Assembly (NCBI RefSeq): GCF_001861355.1
Contig: NZ_MASN01000001.1
Coordinates: 236,194 to 300,193 of the forward strand
DNA length: 64,000 nucleotides
Direction of reading: 5' to 3'
From: Natrialba sp. SSL1
GTDB taxonomy: Archaea > Halobacteriota > Halobacteria > Halobacteriales > Natrialbaceae
Shown here: positions 17,909-27,573 of the stretch, piece after piece
Numbering within the stretch: the stretch's first letter is position 1
How the letters are laid out: each line of letters begins with the position of its first letter
Made by a program: the position numbers and the translations under genes
The notes under the pieces: generated by a model
What the model was told of the DNA's origin: nothing
The model's database searches: none
Seen by the model: only the letters and a program-made list of their open reading frames with translations

Positions 17909-18550
17909 GTGTCCCTCATCGTCGAGTACGAACTCCGAACGCCCATCCTCGAATCGGCAGCCCAGGCCGTACAAAAACTCCAGATCGAGGAACTCTACGG
18001 CTCACAGGCCGGCACCGCGAAACTCCTCTTCTGGGCGTTCGGCGACGACTTCGCCGCGTTCGAGGACGCACTCGAGTCCGACGAGACGATTGACACCTAC
18101 ACGACGCTCGAATCGTTCAGCGATCGAAGCCTGTACAGCGTCACGCTCACCGAGGCGGCAGCGACGAAACTGACCTATCCACTGGCAGCCGAGTACAACA
18201 TCGCACTCATCGACATCGTCGTCAACAACGAGACGGTCGTGAGCGCTCGTGTACCATCTCGAGAGACCCTACTCGAGTACCGAGAGCGGTGTCTCGAAAA
18301 GGGAGTCGGCTTTCAGGTGCGGCGGATGTACCACGAGCACGAGGCTGAGACGAAACAGTACGGGCTCACCGAGCACCAGCGCGAGGCGCTTCACGTAGCA
18401 CTCGACCGGGGCTACTTCGACGTGCCTCGTGCGGCGACGCTGTCGGACGTTGCGGACGAACTCGGAATCTCGGATCAGGCGCTCTCGGCTCGGCTCCGGC
18501 GGGGGCAGGCGAACCTGCTCTGGCACACGATCGCTGACGAACCCACTTAA
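17909..18550 (+). CDS. Bat-type HTH-10 transcriptional regulator
   Basis: A 213-residue regulator of the haloarchaeal bacterio-opsin-activator type. The N-terminal ~150 residues are a sensor-like domain (VEYELRTPILESAAQAV). The carboxy-terminal ~55 residues are the HTH-10 domain: LTEHQREALHVALDRGYFDVPRAATLSDVADELGIS is the run in which LSDVADELGIS is the recognition-helix region, then SARLRRGQ. The GTG at 17909 is taken as start because the upstream in-frame residues (from 17726) are glycine/proline-rich low complexity. The ligand and targets are unknown; the neighbouring HalOD1 gene may be functionally linked. Confidence 0.85.
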   Translation: MSLIVEYELRTPILESAAQAVQKLQIEELYGSQAGTAKLLFWAFGDDFAAFEDALESDETIDTYTTLESFSDRSLYSVTLTEAAATKLTYPLAAEYNIALIDIVVNNETVVSARVPSRETLLEYRERCLEKGVGFQVRRMYHEHEAETKQYGLTEHQREALHVALDRGYFDVPRAATLSDVADELGISDQALSARLRRGQANLLWHTIADEPT

Positions 18551-18603
18551 AGGGTTGGCCACCCAATGAACGGGCTTTCCCGGTTCCCTGCCGTTCTTCA
18601 GAT

Positions 18604-18978
18604 ATGAAACAGCGTGCTCACTCGTCTACGTCGACGTCACCAGCAACGACCGACTCCGCCTCCGAGACAGCTGACACGGCCGATCGGCCGACCGCTGACG
18701 ACAACCAGTTCACCTTCCAGGCCGACACTGAGCAGCCACCGAGCGTCGCGGTCATCTCTGCCATCGCCGCACAGGACGACCTCGACGTACTCGCCGTTGC
18801 GGACGAACTCGAGCCGCTCTACAACGCCGTTGACCCGACGGCACTGGACGCGCTCTTTGACGACTCGAGTGACGCTCCCGAACTCGACCGGGCCGGCGGC
18901 AGTGTGACGTTCGCCTACGCTGGCCGAACGGTGACTGTCGATACGACTGGCCGTGTTGTGCTCGAAGAACTCCAGTAA
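18604..18978 (+). CDS. HalOD1 output-domain protein
   Basis: A 124-residue protein with a disordered Ser/Thr/Ala-rich N-terminus (about 1-45) followed by a HalOD1 domain, the small haloarchaeal domain thought to act as an output module of signalling proteins. Seen: PPSVAVISAIAAQDDLDVLA, then LEPLYNAVDPTALDALF and a final two-strand part VTFAYAGRTVTVDTTGRVVL. It follows the HTH-10 regulator by 53 nt on the same strand. The precise role is unknown. Confidence 0.85.
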   Translation: MKQRAHSSTSTSPATTDSASETADTADRPTADDNQFTFQADTEQPPSVAVISAIAAQDDLDVLAVADELEPLYNAVDPTALDALFDDSSDAPELDRAGGSVTFAYAGRTVTVDTTGRVVLEELQ

Positions 18979-19030
18979 GCAGGACGCGATTGGAGCGGTC
19001 TCGGGCGACGCAAGACGCGACCCGCTGAAA

Positions 19031-19702
19031 TTAGTAAATCAGTTCGTCGTCGTTTTCAACCATGTACAGCGTCCGCGCGGCGATGTTGACCGCGTGGTCG
19101 CCCACTCGTTCTAGGTCACGAATCGTGAGCAACAGCCGCGAAACATCCTGGAGCAACTGCTCGACTTCGTTGGGGGACTCGAGTTCCCGTTCGATGAGGT
19201 CGCGGACGACGATCTCGCTCGCCCGCTCGGCGAAGTGATCGAGGTCGTCGTCGCGCTCGGCGAGCTGGCGGCAGCCGTCGGTGTCTTCGGTGTCGTAGGC
19301 GACCATGGCCTCTTCGATCATCTCGAGAGTCATCTCGCCCATCTCCTGGACGTCGACGTCGGGGAAGAGATCGTGTTCGGCCTCGAGCGTGTACTCGCCG
19401 AGGTTGACCGCGAGGTCGCCGATCCGCTCTAGGTCGGTAATGATCTTGAACGAGGCGGCGATAAAGCGCAGGTCGCTCGCGACGGGTTGTTGGAGCGCGA
19501 GCAGTTCGATACACTGCTGTTCGAGGTCGAGGTACATCTGATTGACCTCGTTGTCGCCGGTGATCACTTCGTTCGCGAGGTCCTCGTCTTTCTGTTCTAA
19601 GGCATCGAGGCCCATGCGAAGTCGTTCCATCACGACCTCACTCATGTAGAGGATGTCCTCGCGGAGTTCCGCGAGTTTCTCCTGGTACGATTGTCTGGCC
19701 AT
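19031..19702 (-). CDS. phoU: Phosphate-uptake regulator PhoU
   Basis: A cytosolic regulator of the Pst phosphate transporter. 223 residues with two PhoU three-helix repeats, each showing the metal-site style motif: FKIITDLERIGDLAVNLGEY in the first and IRDLERVGDHAVNIAARTLY in the second. The start ATG at 19702 has a TATA-like AATATTTA about 27 nt upstream, consistent with leaderless transcription. In many genomes phoU directly follows pstB; here an alcohol dehydrogenase gene and an opposing HNH gene lie between them. Confidence 0.95.
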   Translation of the reverse strand: MARQSYQEKLAELREDILYMSEVVMERLRMGLDALEQKDEDLANEVITGDNEVNQMYLDLEQQCIELLALQQPVASDLRFIAASFKIITDLERIGDLAVNLGEYTLEAEHDLFPDVDVQEMGEMTLEMIEEAMVAYDTEDTDGCRQLAERDDDLDHFAERASEIVVRDLIERELESPNEVEQLLQDVSRLLLTIRDLERVGDHAVNIAARTLYMVENDDELIY

Positions 19703-19826
19703 ACTGCAGACAGCACGCCGGTCATTGATAAATATTGGTAGCGATCTGCACGTCGTGCACCGATTTCGATTGTCGGAGGCGATCGACGACTACCCCCATC
19801 GGCCCAGCCAGGAGCGGGCGACACAT

Positions 19827-20984
19827 TCAGGGAGTGAGCAACACCTTCGTCACCCCCTCCTCGCGCTCGTCGAACCGCTCGTACATCTCGGGTGCGTCGT
19901 CGAGCGAAACCGTATGCGAGACGAGGAAGCCCGGCTCTGCCCGCCCTGAAACGATCATCTCCCGGAGCTTCCGGTTGTAGCGCTTGACCGGACACTGTCC
20001 CGTTCCAAATCGAAGTCCCTTCTCGAACGCGAGGCCCAGATTGATGTCGAGCGACCCCTGCTCGTCGATCTGTTCCGGCGGATCAGGCTCCTCGGAGATG
20101 TAGAGCCCGACGATACCGATCTTGCCGCTCGCCTCGACGGCCCGAATCAGCTGGTTGACCACCAGCGAGGGGTTCTCTCGCTCGTGATCATAGGGGTGGT
20201 CACCGTCGCGCGCTCCGTCGATCGCCTGGTAGCCAACCGCGTCGACGCCCTTATCGACCGGGCCGCCGTGGGCGTCGACGATCGCCTCCGCCGCGTTCAC
20301 CTCTTCGAAGTTGATCGTCGTCGCCTCGCAGTATTCTTCGGCCAACTCGAGTCGACTCTCCACGCGGTCGACGACGTAGATCTCCGAGGCCCCCTTGAGT
20401 TTCGCGCTGTAGGCTGCCATGAGGCCGACCGGTCCCGCGCCGTAGATGGCGACGGACTCGCCGGATTGCAGGTCGGCGAGTTCGGTGCCGTGCCAGCCGG
20501 TCGGGAACACGTCCGCGAGCATGATGAAGTCCTCCTCGTTGCCCTCGTCGGGCAGTGTGAGCGCGTTGAAGTCGGCGTAGGGGACGCGGACCTTCTCGGC
20601 CTGGCCGCCCTGGTACGGCCCCATCTTGACGTAGCCGTAGGCACCGCCCGGCGTTTCCGCAACGGTTTCGCAGTAGCCGTAGTGGCCTTCCTCGCAGTTT
20701 TCACAGAATCCGCAGGCGACGTTGAACGGGAGGACGACGCGGTCGCCCTCCTCGAGCGTGTCGACGCCCTCGCCGGTCTCGGCGATTCGGCCCATAATCT
20801 CGTGGCCGAAGACCATCCCCTGGTCTGCACCCGCGCGGCCTTCGTACATGTGCAGATCCGAGCCACAGATTGCCGTCGTCGTCACGTCGAGGATTGCGTC
20901 GTTCGGGTGCTCGATTTCGGGTTCGTCTATGTCTTCAATTGATACGTCGTGGGAGTCGTGGTAGACAACGCCTTTGATGGACAT
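19827..20984 (-). CDS. Zinc-dependent alcohol dehydrogenase, formaldehyde-dehydrogenase-like
   Basis: A medium-chain NAD(P)-dependent dehydrogenase, 385 residues. Catalytic zinc ligands are visible in CGSDLHMYEG and GHEIMG, the structural zinc loop in CGFCENCEEGHYGYC, and the nucleotide fold in IYGAGPVGLMAAYSAKLKGA. The length and the insertion around DKGVDAVGYQA resemble glutathione-independent formaldehyde dehydrogenases, but the substrate cannot be fixed by eye. The start at ATG 20984 (MSIKGVVYHD) is preferred to the GTG three codons upstream. It sits between phoU and the pst genes with no evident link to phosphate. Confidence 0.9.
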   Translation of the reverse strand: MSIKGVVYHDSHDVSIEDIDEPEIEHPNDAILDVTTTAICGSDLHMYEGRAGADQGMVFGHEIMGRIAETGEGVDTLEEGDRVVLPFNVACGFCENCEEGHYGYCETVAETPGGAYGYVKMGPYQGGQAEKVRVPYADFNALTLPDEGNEEDFIMLADVFPTGWHGTELADLQSGESVAIYGAGPVGLMAAYSAKLKGASEIYVVDRVESRLELAEEYCEATTINFEEVNAAEAIVDAHGGPVDKGVDAVGYQAIDGARDGDHPYDHERENPSLVVNQLIRAVEASGKIGIVGLYISEEPDPPEQIDEQGSLDINLGLAFEKGLRFGTGQCPVKRYNRKLREMIVSGRAEPGFLVSHTVSLDDAPEMYERFDEREEGVTKVLLTP

Positions 20985-21136
20985 CTGTAACACCTGCAGG
21001 TGGCGACGCCGAACCTGTCCCTAAAGATTTGCGGTGCAGGTGCAACGGGTATCGTGGGTCGAGACAGACAGTGTGCCAGCACGGCCGCTCACTGCCGATG
21101 CGTCTTTGCAACTCCGCCACGTAGGTCTTGAAAGCG

Positions 21137-22054
21137 ATGGCTGATGGGAGCGTGTCCGGCGCGGATCGAGACGAGTCCGGTCGCAGGGGATCCAGTGACC
21201 ACAGCAATGGCAGCCGTAGCGACGACATCGGTAGCGCTGACGACCGCAGCGACGACAGCGATAGCGACAACGGCTACAGTGACCGCAGCGACAGCGACCA
21301 CGCGAACGACAAGAGCGACAGCGACAGCAGCGACAACGACGCCGGACACGACTACGACAACCGCGGCTACGGCGACGGCTGGGAGGAACTCCGCCAGCAA
21401 ACGCTACGCCGAGACAACTACGCCTGCACCCGCTGCGGAGCCGACGACCGAACCCTGCAGGCCCACCACATCGTTCCGCGTTCCGCCGGCGGCCCCGACG
21501 AACTCGAGAACCTCCTCACACTCTGTCGGCCCTGCCACGGCGTCATCCACCAGCACAACAGCGCCTTTGACGACGTTCGCGACGACGCGCCGCTCTTTCC
21601 TGAGCGAACCGCACCAAAACCCGTCGCCCGATTACGGACGCCAGCGGACCAGTGCTGTACACGCTGTGGGGCCGAACGCAGCGATCCAACCGAACTCGTC
21701 GCCTGGACGGACGTGCCTGCCAGCGACGACGGCCGTCCTGCCCCGTCGCATGTCACTCTCTGCAAACCCTGTACCGGACTGTTACTCGAACGCGATCCAG
21801 CAGTCGGCAACGAGGCTCTCACTGCAAACCACACCATTTCAGTGCACGAACTCGCGGCCCGCCGAACCGACGCGCCCGTCCGACCCAGCGTCTTTGCGCT
21901 CTCACAGGTTGGAATCCGGCGTGAGCCACGCACGCTCCGCGAACGCGTCGTCGACGACACGCCACTCCGATTTCTGCTAAACCATCGCGGTATCCGTCTG
22001 GCGTTGCTCGTCGCCGTCGGCTACGTCGCACTCTTCGTGGTACTGGCGCTGTAG
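21137..22054 (+). CDS. HNH endonuclease-like protein with a Ser/Asp-repeat N-terminus and a C-terminal membrane helix
   Basis: 305 residues. Residues 1-75 are a Ser/Asp/Arg/Asn repeat region encoded by near-tandem GACAGCGACAGC-like units. The HNH domain follows: RDNYACTRCGADDRTLQAHH, then IVPRSAGGPDELENL and CRPCHGVIHQ, with all HNH elements present (C-x2-C, HH, N, C-x2-CH). A second zinc ribbon, CCTRCGAE with CKPCTG, follows, and a hydrophobic helix closes the protein (IRLALLVAVGYVALFVVLAL). An HNH protein anchored in the membrane is unusual. ATG 21137 is preferred to TTG 21128. Confidence 0.8.
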   Translation: MADGSVSGADRDESGRRGSSDHSNGSRSDDIGSADDRSDDSDSDNGYSDRSDSDHANDKSDSDSSDNDAGHDYDNRGYGDGWEELRQQTLRRDNYACTRCGADDRTLQAHHIVPRSAGGPDELENLLTLCRPCHGVIHQHNSAFDDVRDDAPLFPERTAPKPVARLRTPADQCCTRCGAERSDPTELVAWTDVPASDDGRPAPSHVTLCKPCTGLLLERDPAVGNEALTANHTISVHELAARRTDAPVRPSVFALSQVGIRREPRTLRERVVDDTPLRFLLNHRGIRLALLVAVGYVALFVVLAL

Positions 22055-22190
22055 CCGACCTGTGAGAGCGTGCGATCGGCCGTCGTGTGCGGTGAACGCG
22101 AGATAGGGCGGGATGGACCGACAAAACAGACCGTAGACCGTAGACCACAGACCACGGACCGCACTACAGCGCCAGAGAACCGCCTACCGC

Positions 22191-23252
22191 CTATCCGAAC
22201 TTGCCCGTAATGTAATCCTCGACCCGGTCGCTCTCGGGGTTCTCGAAGATCTTGTTCGTGTTGTCGAACTCGACGAGGTGGCCCCCCGTGAGGAAGACCG
22301 CCGTCTTATCCGAGATGCGGGCCGCCTGCTGCATGTTGTGCGTGACGATCGCGACCGTGTACTCCTGGGCGAGTTCCTCGACCAGATCCTCGATCTTCGA
22401 GGTCGCAACCGGGTCGAGCGCAGAGGCCGGTTCGTCCATCAGGATCACTTCCGGATCCGTCGCAATCGCACGGGCGATACAGAGGCGCTGTTGTTGCCCA
22501 CCGGAGAGATCCAGTCCGCTCTCGTCTAACTGGTCTTCGACCTCGTCCAACAACGCCGCGCGCTCGAGTGCGGTCAGTACTTTCTCCTCGATATCGTCGT
22601 CCTTACCCTGCACGCGGAGGCCGTAGGCGACGTTGTCGAAGATGCTCTTCGGGAACGGGTTCGGCTTCTGGAAAACCATGCCGATCTTTCGCCGGAGAGC
22701 GACGGGGTCGACATCGTCTTCATAGACGTTCTTCCCGTGGAAGTGGAGGTCGCCCTCGACGCGAGCGACGTCGATGAGGTCGTTCATGCGGTTGATCGAG
22801 CGCAGGAACGTCGACTTCCCACAGCCGGAGGGACCGATGAGGGCCGTGACCTCCTTTTCGGGAATGTCCATGTTGATCCCGTGGAGAGCCTGCGTGTCGC
22901 CGTAGAAGACGTCAAGATCGCGGGCTTCGATGACGGCGTTGTCGACGCGGGGCGAGCCAAGCGGTTTGTCGCTGGCCGGCATGGAGAGACCGGCCCCCGA
23001 CTCATCGGCTGCGGTCGTCTCTGAATCCGTCTGCGTCGATGCGGCCGCACTGACACTGGAATCAGATCCCGACTCCTGTCGGCTCACCGATTCCGAGTCA
23101 CTGCTGGCCGCTGCGATTTCGGGCGGCTTCGTGTTCGAACTCCCACGCGTGCCTGTGAGAGCGCCATCGTTCGCGTTCGCGTTTGCGTTCGGGCGGATCG
23201 ACGACAGCGCCGATCGAAGTCCAGCTAGTCGACCGTCCGTCTGGTCGCTCAT
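22191..23252 (-). CDS. pstB: Phosphate ABC transporter ATP-binding protein PstB
   Basis: The ATPase that powers high-affinity phosphate import with PstA, PstC and PstS. The core begins near residue 100 ([20 protein letters not shown]) with Walker [10 protein letters not shown], signature [16 protein letters not shown], and Walker [14 protein letters not shown]. The first ~100 residues are a low-complexity Ser/Thr/Asp/Asn extension (with an alternating Asn-Ala run) absent from most PstB proteins. The ATG at 23252 is placed 26 nt from the TATA-like part of a promoter nearly identical to that of pstS, supporting this start despite the long extension. Confidence 0.95.
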   Translation of the reverse strand: MSDQTDGRLAGLRSALSSIRPNANANANDGALTGTRGSSNTKPPEIAAASSDSESVSRQESGSDSSVSAAASTQTDSETTAADESGAGLSMPASDKPLGSPRVDNAVIEARDLDVFYGDTQALHGINMDIPEKEVTALIGPSGCGKSTFLRSINRMNDLIDVARVEGDLHFHGKNVYEDDVDPVALRRKIGMVFQKPNPFPKSIFDNVAYGLRVQGKDDDIEEKVLTALERAALLDEVEDQLDESGLDLSGGQQQRLCIARAIATDPEVILMDEPASALDPVATSKIEDLVEELAQEYTVAIVTHNMQQAARISDKTAVFLTGGHLVEFDNTNKIFENPESDRVEDYITGKFG

Positions 23253-23277
23253 TACACCATTCCAGCGGGCGAATCCC

Positions 23278-23304
23278 TAAATACCATACTATGTCATCTA
23301 TATA
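23278..23304 (-). promoter_or_regulatory. pstB promoter/operator, near-copy of the pstS element
   Basis: Twenty-seven bases that match the pstS upstream element at 25 of 27 positions. Read toward pstB, an AT-rich inverted-looking part (TATATAGATGACATAGTA) is followed by GGTATTTA, which lies 26-31 nt before the ATG, the place of a TATA box for a leaderless transcript. A shared phosphate-responsive regulator binding just upstream of TATA is the natural inference. Confidence 0.75.
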
Positions 23305-23417
23305 GTGCTATAGTCGGACACAGTGGCCGGGACAGCAGGAACTGGGCGAGTGGGGTACTCGAGTAAAAACTACTGAAACCGACTACCAAACTCCTGACGG
23401 TGTTCGGACCGGAGCAG

Positions 23418-24413
23418 CTACGAACGCTTGTCGTACTTGTTCCGGATGAAGATCGCAACGGCGTTCATGAGCAGCAGGATCGTCAGCAGGACGACGATTC
23501 CGGCTGCGGCGACGTGCTGGAACTCGGCTTCGGGCATCTTCGCCCACTCGTAGATCTGCATGGGCATTGCACCGAACGAGCCCGTTGGATCCGTCAGATC
23601 CGGCGGGGTGAACATCGTCGTCGCAGCACCGACCATTAGAATCGGTGCGGTTTCACCGATTGCCCGGGAGAGCGAGAGGATGATCCCGGTCATGATTCCT
23701 GGCACAGCTTCCGGTAGGACGACGTTGCGGATGGTCTGCCATTTCGTTGCACCGGTCCCGTAGGAGGCCTGGCGCATCGAGTCCGGGACGGCACGCAGCG
23801 ATTCCTGGGACTGGACGATGACGATCGGGAGGATGAGCAGCGTCAGCGTCAGCGCACCGGCGATGAGGCTCGCGCCGGTCTGCATCGCACGGACGAACAC
23901 GGCGAGCCCGAGCAGTCCGTAGACGATCGAGGGGACGCCGGCGAGGTTCGAGATGTTCGCCTCGATGAACCGCGTCAGGCCCGAGTCAGGCGCGTACTCC
24001 TCGAGATAGATCGCCGCGCCGACCCCCAGGAAGAGGGTGAAGATCGCCGTCATGATGATCAGGTAGATCGAGCCGATGATCATCGGGTACATGCCACCAG
24101 GGCCGGTCGCCAGCTCGCCGTAGTTGTTTGGAACGTAGTTCTCGGCGATCTGGGACGGCGGATACGTCAGGAACTCCCAGGTGAGCCAGCCACGGGCCTC
24201 GAGGAGGACATCTGCGAGGAGGGCGATGAGCGCGACGATGCCGACCATCGTCGCGGCGAAACACAGCCCGAGGAAGATCGTCCCGAGCTGGTGTTTGCGT
24301 TTGATCGACGAGCCGTCGAAGTCGAAGTCGAGGTCGTCACCGTCGGGGTCGAAGCCGTCGGGATCGCCACTCCTCGTGGTCGTCGTGGTGCTCGTATCCG
24401 TACTGGTACTCAT
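23418..24413 (-). CDS. pstA: Phosphate ABC transporter permease PstA
   Basis: One of the two membrane channel subunits of the phosphate importer. 331 residues with an N-terminal Ser/Thr/Asp-rich cytosolic tail (about 1-45), a first helix near 55-80, and the permease core with the EAA-like loop [23 protein letters not shown] followed by [18 protein letters not shown] 24413 is chosen; it overlaps the pstC stop by 4 nt (ATGA), so translation is coupled. pstB follows after a 165-nt gap that holds its own promoter. Confidence 0.93.
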   Translation of the reverse strand: MSTSTDTSTTTTTRSGDPDGFDPDGDDLDFDFDGSSIKRKHQLGTIFLGLCFAATMVGIVALIALLADVLLEARGWLTWEFLTYPPSQIAENYVPNNYGELATGPGGMYPMIIGSIYLIIMTAIFTLFLGVGAAIYLEEYAPDSGLTRFIEANISNLAGVPSIVYGLLGLAVFVRAMQTGASLIAGALTLTLLILPIVIVQSQESLRAVPDSMRQASYGTGATKWQTIRNVVLPEAVPGIMTGIILSLSRAIGETAPILMVGAATTMFTPPDLTDPTGSFGAMPMQIYEWAKMPEAEFQHVAAAGIVVLLTILLLMNAVAIFIRNKYDKRS

Positions 24414-25333
24414 TGGTACTCCTCCCGGTAGCGCGACCGAATCCACATACTGAGCACGTTCATCAGGAACGTCATCGCGAATAGCGTCAGGCCGATCGCG
24501 AACAGGCTCTGGTAGCCGATGGAGCCGACCGAGGCGTCACCAGTTCCAATTTCGACCATGTACGCCGTCATCGTCTGAATCTCGGCGAACGGGTTCATCG
24601 TCACCTGTGCGAGTGCGCCCGCTGCGAGTGTGACAGCCATCGTCTCGCCGATGGCCCGCGAAATCGCGAGCACGTACGCGGCGAGAATGCCCGACAACGA
24701 TGCCGGCAACACGACCTGCGTCGAGACTTCGAGCTTCGTCGCGCCCAGTCCGTAGGCGGCGTTTCGAAGTGAGTCGGGAACGGACGACATCGCGTCCTCC
24801 GAGATCGACGAGACCATCGGGATGATCATAACGCCGACGACAATCGCCCCCGCAGCAGCGTTGAACGTCCCCGTACCAGGGTAGATTTGCTGGAGGATCG
24901 GGGTGATAAACGAGAGCGCGAAGAACCCGTAGACGATGGTCGGAATCCCCGCGAGGATCTCGAGTGTCGGCTTCACGACGCGGCGGACACGCGAGCTTGC
25001 GTATTCGGAGAGGTAGATCGCGGTCAGCGTGCCGATCGGGATCGCGATCAGCGCCGACCCGACGGTGATCATCAGCGTCCCCCAGACGAGTGGGAGCACG
25101 CCGAAGCTCGGGTTGTCAGCCGCCCGTGGCGACCAGTCGGTGCCCGTGAAGAACTCGGTGAGCGAGACGGTCGAGAAGAAATCAGTCGCGCCGTTGACCA
25201 GGACGAGCACGATCGCGAGTGTCGTCGCGATGGTGACGGTGGCACATCCAAAGAAGATGTAGCGAGCGAGCCGATCCCCGATCGTCCCCACGTCGTTTCC
25301 GTTTCGGCTGAGATCTATGGGTTCCGTACTCAT
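24410..25333 (-). CDS. pstC: Phosphate ABC transporter permease PstC
   Basis: The second channel subunit. 307 residues, about six membrane helices, starting near residue 28 ([20 protein letters not shown]), with the conserved loop [21 protein letters not shown] and [18 protein letters not shown]. The start overlaps the pstS stop by 4 nt (ATGA) and the end overlaps pstA, so pstS-pstC-pstA form one tightly packed transcription unit. Confidence 0.94.
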   Translation of the reverse strand: MSTEPIDLSRNGNDVGTIGDRLARYIFFGCATVTIATTLAIVLVLVNGATDFFSTVSLTEFFTGTDWSPRAADNPSFGVLPLVWGTLMITVGSALIAIPIGTLTAIYLSEYASSRVRRVVKPTLEILAGIPTIVYGFFALSFITPILQQIYPGTGTFNAAAGAIVVGVMIIPMVSSISEDAMSSVPDSLRNAAYGLGATKLEVSTQVVLPASLSGILAAYVLAISRAIGETMAVTLAAGALAQVTMNPFAEIQTMTAYMVEIGTGDASVGSIGYQSLFAIGLTLFAMTFLMNVLSMWIRSRYREEYQ

Positions 25334-26376
25334 GTGTAGTCCTCGATTGCGGCCTCCAGTTTCTCGCGTTGCTCCGCGATGGTCTCGTCGGGAATCGCGT
25401 AGAACTTGACCTCGCGCGCAGTCTCCTGTGTGTTCTCGAGATAAAACCGGACGAACTCACGGTATTCCGGGCGAGCGAGTTCGTCACGCCGAACGTAGAT
25501 GTACATCGGCCGAGAGAGCGGCTGGTAGGCCTCGGCTTCGATGGACTCTCGAGTCGGAACGATACAATCGTCCCACTCCTCGCCAGGGTCCTCGCCGTCT
25601 TCGTCATTGACGGCGATGAGGTCGACGTCGTCCTCGTTCTCGTAGTAGTACCCAACCCCACCGAATCCGATCGTATTCTCGTTGCCTCTGACGCCGCGAA
25701 TAATGTTGTTGGTGTCTGGAGTACCGCTGTAGTCGTTGCGGATGTTTCCGACAGCGCCAGTGATGTGTTCGGTAAAGTAGTCGAACGTCCCCGACGCGGA
25801 GTCACGACCGTAGAACGAAATTTCCTCGTCAGGCCAGTCCTCGTCGGACCGCTCGGGCTCGAGATCAGCCCAGGTCTCGATGTCCGAACCGCGCTCCCAG
25901 AGGTCGCCGAGTTCGTCGACGGTGAGACACTGACACCAGGTGTTGTCGGGGTGTTTCAGGAGTGCGATGCCATCGAGGACGACCTCGAGTTCGAGCCACT
26001 CGACGCCGTTCTCGCGACAGTGTTCGGCTTCCTCGTCCGTGATCGGCCGACTCGCGTTCTGCAGCGAGATTTCGCGCCGGGCGAACTGCTGGAAACCGGC
26101 ACCGGTTCCCGAGGCGCTGACCGACGCCTGCACCTGGTTGTTCTCCCACATGAACTGCTCGGCGACGAGCGCACTGTTCGGTCTGAGCGTGTTCGAGCCG
26201 TCGATTCGAATTTCCCCCTCGAGCCCGCTGTCTTCCCCACGTGTGAGACAGCCTGCAAGGCCAGCGAGCGTCGAGCCGGAAACGCCGAGTAAAACGCGCC
26301 GACGGGTTGTCGATACGGATCCAGATCGAGACCGCGACCCCCCGTCGGAGTGACCTGTTATCGGCTCATTTCCCAT
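25330..26376 (-). CDS. pstS: Phosphate-binding lipoprotein PstS
   Basis: Binds phosphate outside the membrane and hands it to the PstCA channel. 348 residues with a Tat-type lipoprotein signal: RRR at 25-27, the hydrophobic run VLLGVSGSTLAGLAG, and lipobox cysteine C43. The mature part has the PBP-like phosphate-site pieces IDGSNTLRPNS, SASGTGAGFQQF and GRDSASGTFDYFTEHI. The carboxy end FVRFYLENTQETAREV is typical. First gene of the pst operon; the ATG lies 27 nt from the 27-bp promoter element. Confidence 0.94.
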   Translation of the reverse strand: MGNEPITGHSDGGSRSRSGSVSTTRRRVLLGVSGSTLAGLAGCLTRGEDSGLEGEIRIDGSNTLRPNSALVAEQFMWENNQVQASVSASGTGAGFQQFARREISLQNASRPITDEEAEHCRENGVEWLELEVVLDGIALLKHPDNTWCQCLTVDELGDLWERGSDIETWADLEPERSDEDWPDEEISFYGRDSASGTFDYFTEHITGAVGNIRNDYSGTPDTNNIIRGVRGNENTIGFGGVGYYYENEDDVDLIAVNDEDGEDPGEEWDDCIVPTRESIEAEAYQPLSRPMYIYVRRDELARPEYREFVRFYLENTQETAREVKFYAIPDETIAEQREKLEAAIEDYT

Positions 26377-26402
26377 CGTTTGACTAGTGCGGAGATGACA
26401 TC

Positions 26403-26429
26403 TAAATACCCTACTATGTTATCTATATA
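26403..26429 (-). promoter_or_regulatory. pstS promoter/operator
   Basis: A 27-bp element ending 27 nt before the pstS ATG. Read toward the gene it is TATATAGATAACATAGTA followed by GGGTATTTA, where TATTTA is the TATA-like box of a leaderless transcript. The same element, differing at two positions, stands before pstB. Further CTATAT-type AT-rich sequence adjoins on the distal side, unlike the GC-rich surroundings. Confidence 0.8.
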
Positions 26430-26577
26430 TCCCTATATGGGCCAATCGATACCAGTGTGGGATCGTTCGGCACAATATTTCTTCCCGTCTTAGAACCGCC
26501 TCTCTGCAGGAGAACAGCGCAATCCGGCTTCCTATAGATCCACGTGGATTTATGCATAGGCTCACGAAACTGTGCCC

Positions 26578-27573
26578 ATGGAGACGCGCAAGGTCCAGGT
26601 AACCGGCGGGTCAACGTATACGGTTTCGTTACCCAAAACGTGGGCGACCGACAACGATGTGAGCGCCGGGACGACCGTCGAGTTCTACCCAGAGGACGAC
26701 GCACTGTTGCTCACCCCCCAGAGCGAAACGAATCGCCAGGAAGGGACACTCGACGTCTCGGATCTCGAAGGCGAACGCCTGACTCGGGCCGTCATGACGA
26801 TGTACGTCAGCGGCTTCGATATCATCCGCCTCGAGGCCAACCGAATCACGACCCACCAGCGCCGCGCGATTCGCAACGCCACCCAGAGTCTCGTCGGCGT
26901 CGAAGTGCTGGAAGAAACCACCGACAGCGTCGTCATCCAGGACTTACTCGACTCCTCCGAACTCTCGATCGTCAACGCCGTCTCGCGCATGCGACTCATC
27001 GCGAACTCCATGCTGTCAGACGCCGTCACGGCCCTCATCGAGAACGACGACGACATCGCCCACGACGTCATCCAGCGCGACGACGACGTCGACCGCCTCT
27101 GGCTCGTCGTCTCACGCATCTTCCGCGCCACGCTTCGCTCACCTCGCGCCGCCGAAGAACTCGGTGTCCCCCGCGAGGACTGCTTCGATTATCACTCGAG
27201 TGCACGCCAGCTCGAACGGGTTGCTGATCACGCGGCGAAAATCAGCAATCTCGCGCTCAAACTCGACGAGATTCCGGAGCCGGTCGCGGAGGGGCTGGTA
27301 GCGCTGCAGGAGGATGCCTCGGACGTCCTCGAGAAGTCGATGGATGCGCTGGTTGCGGAGGAGTCTGCGGAGGCGAACGAGTTGGGCCATGCGGCTCGCG
27401 AGGCGGTGCTCGATATCGACGAGCATACGCGGACGATCGACGATATGTTGCGGGATCTCGAGCCGGTCCAAGCGCAGTCGCTCGGGTTGATCGTGGACTC
27501 GCTGTCGCGGAGTGCGGACTACGGTGGGAATATTGCGGAGACGGCGTTGCAGAAGGCAGCACCGCGGCCGTGA
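26578..27573 (+). CDS. AbrB-PhoU fusion regulator
   Basis: 331 residues: an N-terminal SpoVT/AbrB-type DNA-binding fold (METRKVQVTGGSTYTVSLPK, then WATDNDVSAGTTVEFY) followed by two PhoU-like helical repeats with the characteristic SARQLERVADHAAKISNLAL and SLSRSADYGGNIAETAL. Such fusions are common in archaea and probably act as phosphate-responsive repressors. It is divergent from pstS across 200 nt that contain the pst promoter, so it is the leading candidate for binding the paired pst operators; that is inference. ATG 26578 has TTTATG about 27 nt upstream; a GTG two codons earlier is possible. Confidence 0.88.
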   Translation: METRKVQVTGGSTYTVSLPKTWATDNDVSAGTTVEFYPEDDALLLTPQSETNRQEGTLDVSDLEGERLTRAVMTMYVSGFDIIRLEANRITTHQRRAIRNATQSLVGVEVLEETTDSVVIQDLLDSSELSIVNAVSRMRLIANSMLSDAVTALIENDDDIAHDVIQRDDDVDRLWLVVSRIFRATLRSPRAAEELGVPREDCFDYHSSARQLERVADHAAKISNLALKLDEIPEPVAEGLVALQEDASDVLEKSMDALVAEESAEANELGHAAREAVLDIDEHTRTIDDMLRDLEPVQAQSLGLIVDSLSRSADYGGNIAETALQKAAPRP

